Assembly (NCBI RefSeq): GCF_001189295.1
Contig: NZ_CP012159.1
Coordinates: 5,596,525-5,660,524, forward strand
Origin: Chondromyces crocatus
GTDB taxonomy: Bacteria > Myxococcota_A > Polyangia > Polyangiales > Polyangiaceae
Length of the DNA stretch: 64,000 nucleotides
Reading direction: 5' to 3'
Shown: in pieces, positions 60,132 through 64,000 of the stretch
Layout of the letters: every line of letters starts with the position of its first letter
Position numbering within the stretch: the first letter of the stretch is position 1
Notes under the pieces: generated by a model
The model's input: the letters and a program-made list of their open reading frames with translations, nothing else
What the model was told of the DNA's origin: nothing
Database searches by the model: none
Program-made: the position numbers and the translations under genes

Positions 60132-60965
60132 ATGAGGAAGATTCCAGGCTTCACCCTCTCTATCGCCATGGGCGCGCTTGCTTTTCAGACGGGGTGCGTC
60201 GCCTCCGTCGAGGAGCAAGAGGATTTCAGCGCGTTCGAGGATGTCGGCGAGGAAGAGGTGGTGGGTGAGGCGGAGCAGGAGGTCGTTGTCGTCAACGCGC
60301 TGACGTCGAATGCATTGACCTCGAATGCGCTGACGTCGAACGCGCTGACGTCGAACGCGCTGACGTCCAACGCATTGACCTCGAATGCATTGACCTCGAA
60401 CTCGCTCACCAAGGCGGCGCTCAAGGATGCGAAGGCGCGTCTGCTCCTTCAATACATCACGAGCTGCGCCCTGGAGAAGGGGAAGCACTTCGACGTCAAA
60501 GTGGACGGTCAGACTTATGGCTTCGATGGAGAGCTCGGGTTGGCGCCGAAGTGGGGCAAGGCCAATGGCAAGTGCGACGGCGAGTGCCGCTCCTGGGTCT
60601 CGGGGTGCGTGATCTCGCGCGTCGATTACCTCGGGCAGCCGCTGCAGATCTCGATTCGGGGCAAGCACCCCGCGCTGAGCACGTCGCTATTCGAGTGGCT
60701 CACGTACCGGGATCGCGAGGCGACGTATTACGGGGACATCTTCGCCAAGCCCCAGCAGCTCTTTGCCTGCCTGTCGCCCGGCAAGACGCAGATCCCCCGC
60801 GTCTGTGGGCCGAGCGTCAACAACTGCTTTCTGAACGTCGTGGGCAACTGCAACCAGGCATGCAACTGGCTGAACCCGGACGGAAGCTACTCCAAGTGTG
60901 AGGACAATACCGGCTACTGCGGTGGCAACAGGTACGAGGGGTCTGTTACAGTCTTCAGAGAGTGA
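60132..60965 (+). CDS. Lipoprotein with NALTS pentapeptide repeats
   Basis: A 277-residue protein. The ATG at 60132 starts a lipoprotein signal peptide with the lipobox-like FQTGC. An acidic stretch follows (residues 25-53), then seven tandem copies of Asn-Ala-Leu-Thr-Ser plus a final NSLT (nt 60294-60410), then a Cys-rich domain of about 170 residues with several Cys pairs including VCGPSVNNC and CNQAC. The repeat is probably a spacer holding the C-terminal domain away from the membrane (inference). The frame is open upstream to 60015 but the signal peptide decides the start. It ends 2 bp before the kinase gene, indicating co-transcription. Confidence 0.75.
   Translation: MRKIPGFTLSIAMGALAFQTGCVASVEEQEDFSAFEDVGEEEVVGEAEQEVVVVNALTSNALTSNALTSNALTSNALTSNALTSNALTSNSLTKAALKDAKARLLLQYITSCALEKGKHFDVKVDGQTYGFDGELGLAPKWGKANGKCDGECRSWVSGCVISRVDYLGQPLQISIRGKHPALSTSLFEWLTYRDREATYYGDIFAKPQQLFACLSPGKTQIPRVCGPSVNNCFLNVVGNCNQACNWLNPDGSYSKCEDNTGYCGGNRYEGSVTVFRE
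60294..60410 (+). repeat. 15-bp coding repeat (NALTS)
   Basis: Seven tandem 15-bp units of the form aacgcgctgacgtcg or aatgcattgacctcg run from 60294 to 60398, followed by a 12-bp partial unit. Two synonymous variants are mixed, so the protein repeat is conserved while the codons differ. Confidence 0.95.
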
Positions 60966-60967
60966 AC

Positions 60968-63900
60968 ATGGATCCCGGCACCCTCATCGCAGGCCGTTTC
61001 TCGATTGAGCGGCAGGCGGCGTCGGGTGGTATGGGCACGGTGTTTCGCGCCAGCGACCTCCTGGATGGGTCGACCGTCGCGCTGAAGATGCTCCGCGGAC
61101 AGGACGCGCTCGACGTCGATCGATTCGACCGGGAATCCCGCATCCTCTCCGAGCTCGATCACCCTGGCATCGTTCGATACATCGCCCACGGGACCACCAC
61201 CGCCGGCGAGCGCTACCTGGCGATGGAGTGGCTCGAAGGGGAGGATCTGGCCGCGCGCCTGGCCCGTCGTGCCCTGACGCCACTCGAGAGCGTCACCATG
61301 CTCCGGAAGGCCGCCGAGGCCCTCGGGTACGCTCATGGGAACGGGATCGTTCACCGTGACATCAAGCCGTCCAACCTGTTTCTGGTGACGGGTGATGTGC
61401 GCCGCCTCAAGGTGGTGGACTTCGGGATCGCGCGTCCTGATGGAGACACCCACCGGCTGACGTACACGGGGGGTATCCTCGGCACGCCGGGGTACATCGC
61501 TCCCGAGCAGCTGGAAGGCCAGCCAGCGAAGGATCCGGCCGTCGACGTGTTCTCGCTCGCCTGCGTGGTCTTCGAGTGCATCGCCGGCAAGCCGGCCTTC
61601 GAAGGAGCGCACCTGATGGCCGCCCTGGCGAAGCTGCTGTTCCAGGAGCCGCCCCGGCTCCGGGAGCTGCGCCATGACGTCCCCGAGCTGCTGGAGCGGC
61701 TGATCGAGCGGATGATGTCGAAGGTGGTTGCCGAGCGCCCGCGCAATGGCGCCGAGGTCTGCGTCGCGCTCGACGCCATCGAGCCTGCGATCGCCACGTG
61801 GACCACGCCGCTGGACCGCTCGACGCTGGTCTCCGCGCCGATGCCGCCTGGATCGGTGCGGTCTCCGGACAGCCTGACCATCCGGGAGGCGCGTCTGGTC
61901 AGCCTGGTGCTCGCGGGCGATCCAGACGCCGGCTCGGCTGGAGGGCTCGATCCCGAGGCGCTCGCCGCGACGGACCTCCGGGATTCCATCGCTGCATGTG
62001 GCGCCCACCTCGTGGAGCTCGTGCGCGGTTCGCTGGTGGCGGTGGTCTCCGGGCCGGGGAGCGCCGTGGATCGTGCGGAGCGCGCTGTGCAATGTGCTCT
62101 CCTGCTGCGCGAGCGCTTCCAGCACATCCCGATCTGCGTGGTCACTGGTCGCGGCGTGTCGTCCGCCAAGCTGATCGAGGGGGACGTGATCGACCGCGGT
62201 GTGCGGGCGCTGCGGGCGACGGCGGGCGGTACCGTTCGGCTCGACGATGTCACCGCGGGGATGCTGGGCGCACGGTTCGAGGTGAACAGCGACGGGGGCG
62301 GGCTCTACCTGGCCGGGGAGAGCAGCTCCGACGAGGGAGCGCCGCTCCTGCTCGGGAGGCCGAGCCCCTGGGTCGGTCGCAGCCGTGAACTCGCGGCCGT
62401 CGAGGGGGTGTTCGCAGGCTGCGTGCAGGAGTCGCTCGCCAGCGCGGTGCTGGTCACCGGGCCGGCTGGCGCTGGAAAGTCGCGTCTTCGTCAGGAGCTG
62501 GTCACTCGCGCACGGCGCATCGCCGATCCGCTGGAGGTGATGATCGGGCGGGCCAGCTCGGTCGCTGCAGGATCGCCGTTCGGTATCATCGCGGACGCGA
62601 TCCGCAGGGCCGCCGGCGTTCGCGATGGCGAGCCGCTCGAGGTACGGCGACGCAAACTGAAGGCGCGCCTCGGGCGGCACCTGGAGGGGGCGGCCCTGTC
62701 GACGGTTTCGGCGTTCCTCGGTGAGGTCGTCGGTACTCCCTTCCCGGAAGGAGAGGCGAGAGGGCTCCGCGCCGCGCGTGAGAACGCGATGATGATGAGC
62801 GATGCCACGCGCGCTGCGTGGGAGGACTGGCTGACCGCCGAGTGCTCCGCGCAGCCCGTGCTCCTCGTGCTCGAGGACCTGCACTGGGGGGACGCGGCGA
62901 CGGTGCGTCTCGTCGACGCCACGCTGCGCAACCTGCGCGATCTGCCGCTGATGCTGCTCGTGCTCGCGCGTCCCGAGATCCACCAGCAGTTTCCGTCGCT
63001 CTGGGTGGATCGCGAGGTCCAGCTCATCAAGCTCGGTCCGCTCCCGCCGCGGGCGAGCGAGAAGCTGGTGCGAGGGGTGCTGGGCGAGCAGATGTCCGAT
63101 GACGTGGTGGCGCGGCTCGTCGATCGTGCCGACGGCAATCCGTTCTACCTCGAAGAGCTGATCCGCGCGGTCGCTGCGGGCAAGGAGGATGGGCTGCCCG
63201 ACTCCGTGCTGGGGACCGTGGAAGCGCGTCTCGACGCCGAGGGGACGGAGGCGAAGCGTGCGCTCAGGGCGGCGAGCGTGTTCGGTGATCGGTTCTCGAA
63301 ACTCGGCGTGACCGCGCTCCTGGGCGGTGAGAACAAGAACCGCGAGATCGAGTCCGTGCTCCAGGCGCTCTCGGCGAGGGAGCTGATCGCGCCCATCAAC
63401 ACGCCTGGCTTGCTCGCGAACGACTACGTCTTCCGGCACGCGATCGTCCGGGAGGCTGCGTACGCGATGCTCACCGATCACGATCGGGAGCTGGGTCATC
63501 GCCTCGCGGGGGAGTGGCTGGAGCGCACGGGGCATCCCGACGCGATGACGATCGCCGAGCACTTCCGGCGCGGGGGCGTGCCCGATCGCTCTGTGCGCTG
63601 GTACCGCCGGGCTGCCGAGCAAGCCCTCGAGGCCAACGATCTCTCCGCCGCGCTGGAGCGCGCCATCCGCGCGACCGAGGCGGGCGCCGAGGGGCCGGAA
63701 CTGGGTGGTGTGCGGCTCATCGAGGCGGAGGCCAACCTGTGGCGGGGTGAGCTGGCCATGGCCGAGCAGCGCGCCAACGAGGCGACCGATCTGCTGCAGC
63801 CTCTGTCGGCCGCGTGGTTCCGGGCCGGCATGCAGGCTGCCATCGCCGCCGGGCGCCTCGGGGCCACCGAGCGCGTGGCGCGCTGGGCCGCGGTCGCCAG

Positions 63901-64000
63901 CGTCGTCACCGGGGGAGAAAACGCGCGGCGTGCCCAGATGGTCTGCCTGAGCAACTGCGCCACGTACCTCACCTTCGGTGGGCGCTTCGCAGAGGCCGAC
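60968..64000 (+). CDS. Ser/Thr kinase-AAA ATPase regulator, 3' end outside window
   Basis: The ATG at 60968 opens a frame that stays open to the right edge (1011 residues visible). Residues 8-270 are a protein kinase: ASGGMGTV glycine loop, Lys40, HRDIKPSN at 129, DFG at 151 and the activation segment GTPGYIAPEQ. Residues 300-470 look like a degenerate nucleotide-cyclase-type domain (REARLVSLVLAGD...VVTGRGVSSAKLIEGDVIDRG) without clear catalytic residues. An AAA_16 ATPase follows, with Walker A GPAGAGKS at about 498 and Walker B LLVLEDLHWGD near 632, and then a TPR-like helical region begins. Unlike the kinase at 29819, all catalytic motifs of the kinase are intact. It lies 2 bp after the NALTS lipoprotein. 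Confidence 0.88.
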   Translation, partial: MDPGTLIAGRFSIERQAASGGMGTVFRASDLLDGSTVALKMLRGQDALDVDRFDRESRILSELDHPGIVRYIAHGTTTAGERYLAMEWLEGEDLAARLARRALTPLESVTMLRKAAEALGYAHGNGIVHRDIKPSNLFLVTGDVRRLKVVDFGIARPDGDTHRLTYTGGILGTPGYIAPEQLEGQPAKDPAVDVFSLACVVFECIAGKPAFEGAHLMAALAKLLFQEPPRLRELRHDVPELLERLIERMMSKVVAERPRNGAEVCVALDAIEPAIATWTTPLDRSTLVSAPMPPGSVRSPDSLTIREARLVSLVLAGDPDAGSAGGLDPEALAATDLRDSIAACGAHLVELVRGSLVAVVSGPGSAVDRAERAVQCALLLRERFQHIPICVVTGRGVSSAKLIEGDVIDRGVRALRATAGGTVRLDDVTAGMLGARFEVNSDGGGLYLAGESSSDEGAPLLLGRPSPWVGRSRELAAVEGVFAGCVQESLASAVLVTGPAGAGKSRLRQELVTRARRIADPLEVMIGRASSVAAGSPFGIIADAIRRAAGVRDGEPLEVRRRKLKARLGRHLEGAALSTVSAFLGEVVGTPFPEGEARGLRAARENAMMMSDATRAAWEDWLTAECSAQPVLLVLEDLHWGDAATVRLVDATLRNLRDLPLMLLVLARPEIHQQFPSLWVDREVQLIKLGPLPPRASEKLVRGVLGEQMSDDVVARLVDRADGNPFYLEELIRAVAAGKEDGLPDSVLGTVEARLDAEGTEAKRALRAASVFGDRFSKLGVTALLGGENKNREIESVLQALSARELIAPINTPGLLANDYVFRHAIVREAAYAMLTDHDRELGHRLAGEWLERTGHPDAMTIAEHFRRGGVPDRSVRWYRRAAEQALEANDLSAALERAIRATEAGAEGPELGGVRLIEAEANLWRGELAMAEQRANEATDLLQPLSAAWFRAGMQAAIAAGRLGATERVARWAAVASVVTGGENARRAQMVCLSNCATYLTFGGRFAEAD

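Overview
The window is high-GC DNA with the look of a myxobacterium of the Polyangiales (Sorangium, Polyangium or Chondromyces type). The supporting signs are a very large single-gene NRPS, multidomain Ser/Thr kinases fused to AAA ATPases, many lipoproteins with Gly-, Pro- or Asx-rich low-complexity tails, and codons strongly biased to G or C in the third position. No rRNA, tRNA, CRISPR array, IS element or phage gene was recognised.

Region 1 (1-29710, + strand) is a biosynthetic gene cluster. Two tandem cyclic-peptide-type ABC exporters (the first cut by the window edge) precede an 8158-residue, seven-module NRPS. Overlapping ATGA junctions couple it to an SRPBCC-fold protein and a cytochrome P450. 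Binding-pocket residues read by eye give X-Thr-Leu-Pro-Phe-(N-methyl aromatic)-Val, followed by a thioesterase. This is the order of cyanopeptolin-type Ahp-cyclodepsipeptides. The P450 plus a small partner protein matches what is known for crocapeptin of Chondromyces crocatus, where a P450 and a helper protein turn the proline residue into 3-amino-6-hydroxypiperidone (Ahp). The likely product is an N-acylated serine-protease inhibitor closed by an ester between Val and the Thr hydroxyl. Leu before Ahp suggests chymotrypsin/elastase-like rather than trypsin-like targets.

Region 2 (29819-37988) holds, on the - strand, a 1690-residue kinase-ATPase-GAF-STAS signalling protein, a small membrane protein and a fatty acid desaturase. 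A second, divergent desaturase lies on the + strand. Region 3 (37989-40700) contains a 32-bp tandem repeat array of about 0.5 kb, a lipoprotein, an EVE-domain protein and an L,D-transpeptidase. Region 4 (40700-50300) has an ECF-type sigma factor carrying its own membrane anchor, then a three-gene - strand operon for a giant lipoprotein, a Cys-rich secreted protein and a HEAT-repeat protein. Region 5 (50374-56616) is a complete five-gene oligopeptide ABC importer operon whose binding protein carries an apparent SH3-like insert. Region 6 (56820-64000) has a Gly-rich lipoprotein, bolA, a metallophosphoesterase, a CBS-pair protein, a lipoprotein with NALTS repeats, and a kinase/ATPase gene running off the right edge.

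The most interesting material is the Ahp-depsipeptide cluster (module mosaicism, a near-identical A5/A6 pair with an altered pocket, and the helper protein), the 32-bp hairpin-forming array, and several unusual fusions (sigma factor with membrane anchor, kinase with RsbR-like STAS, SH3-like insert in OppA). All functional calls come from reading motifs; no database search was possible.
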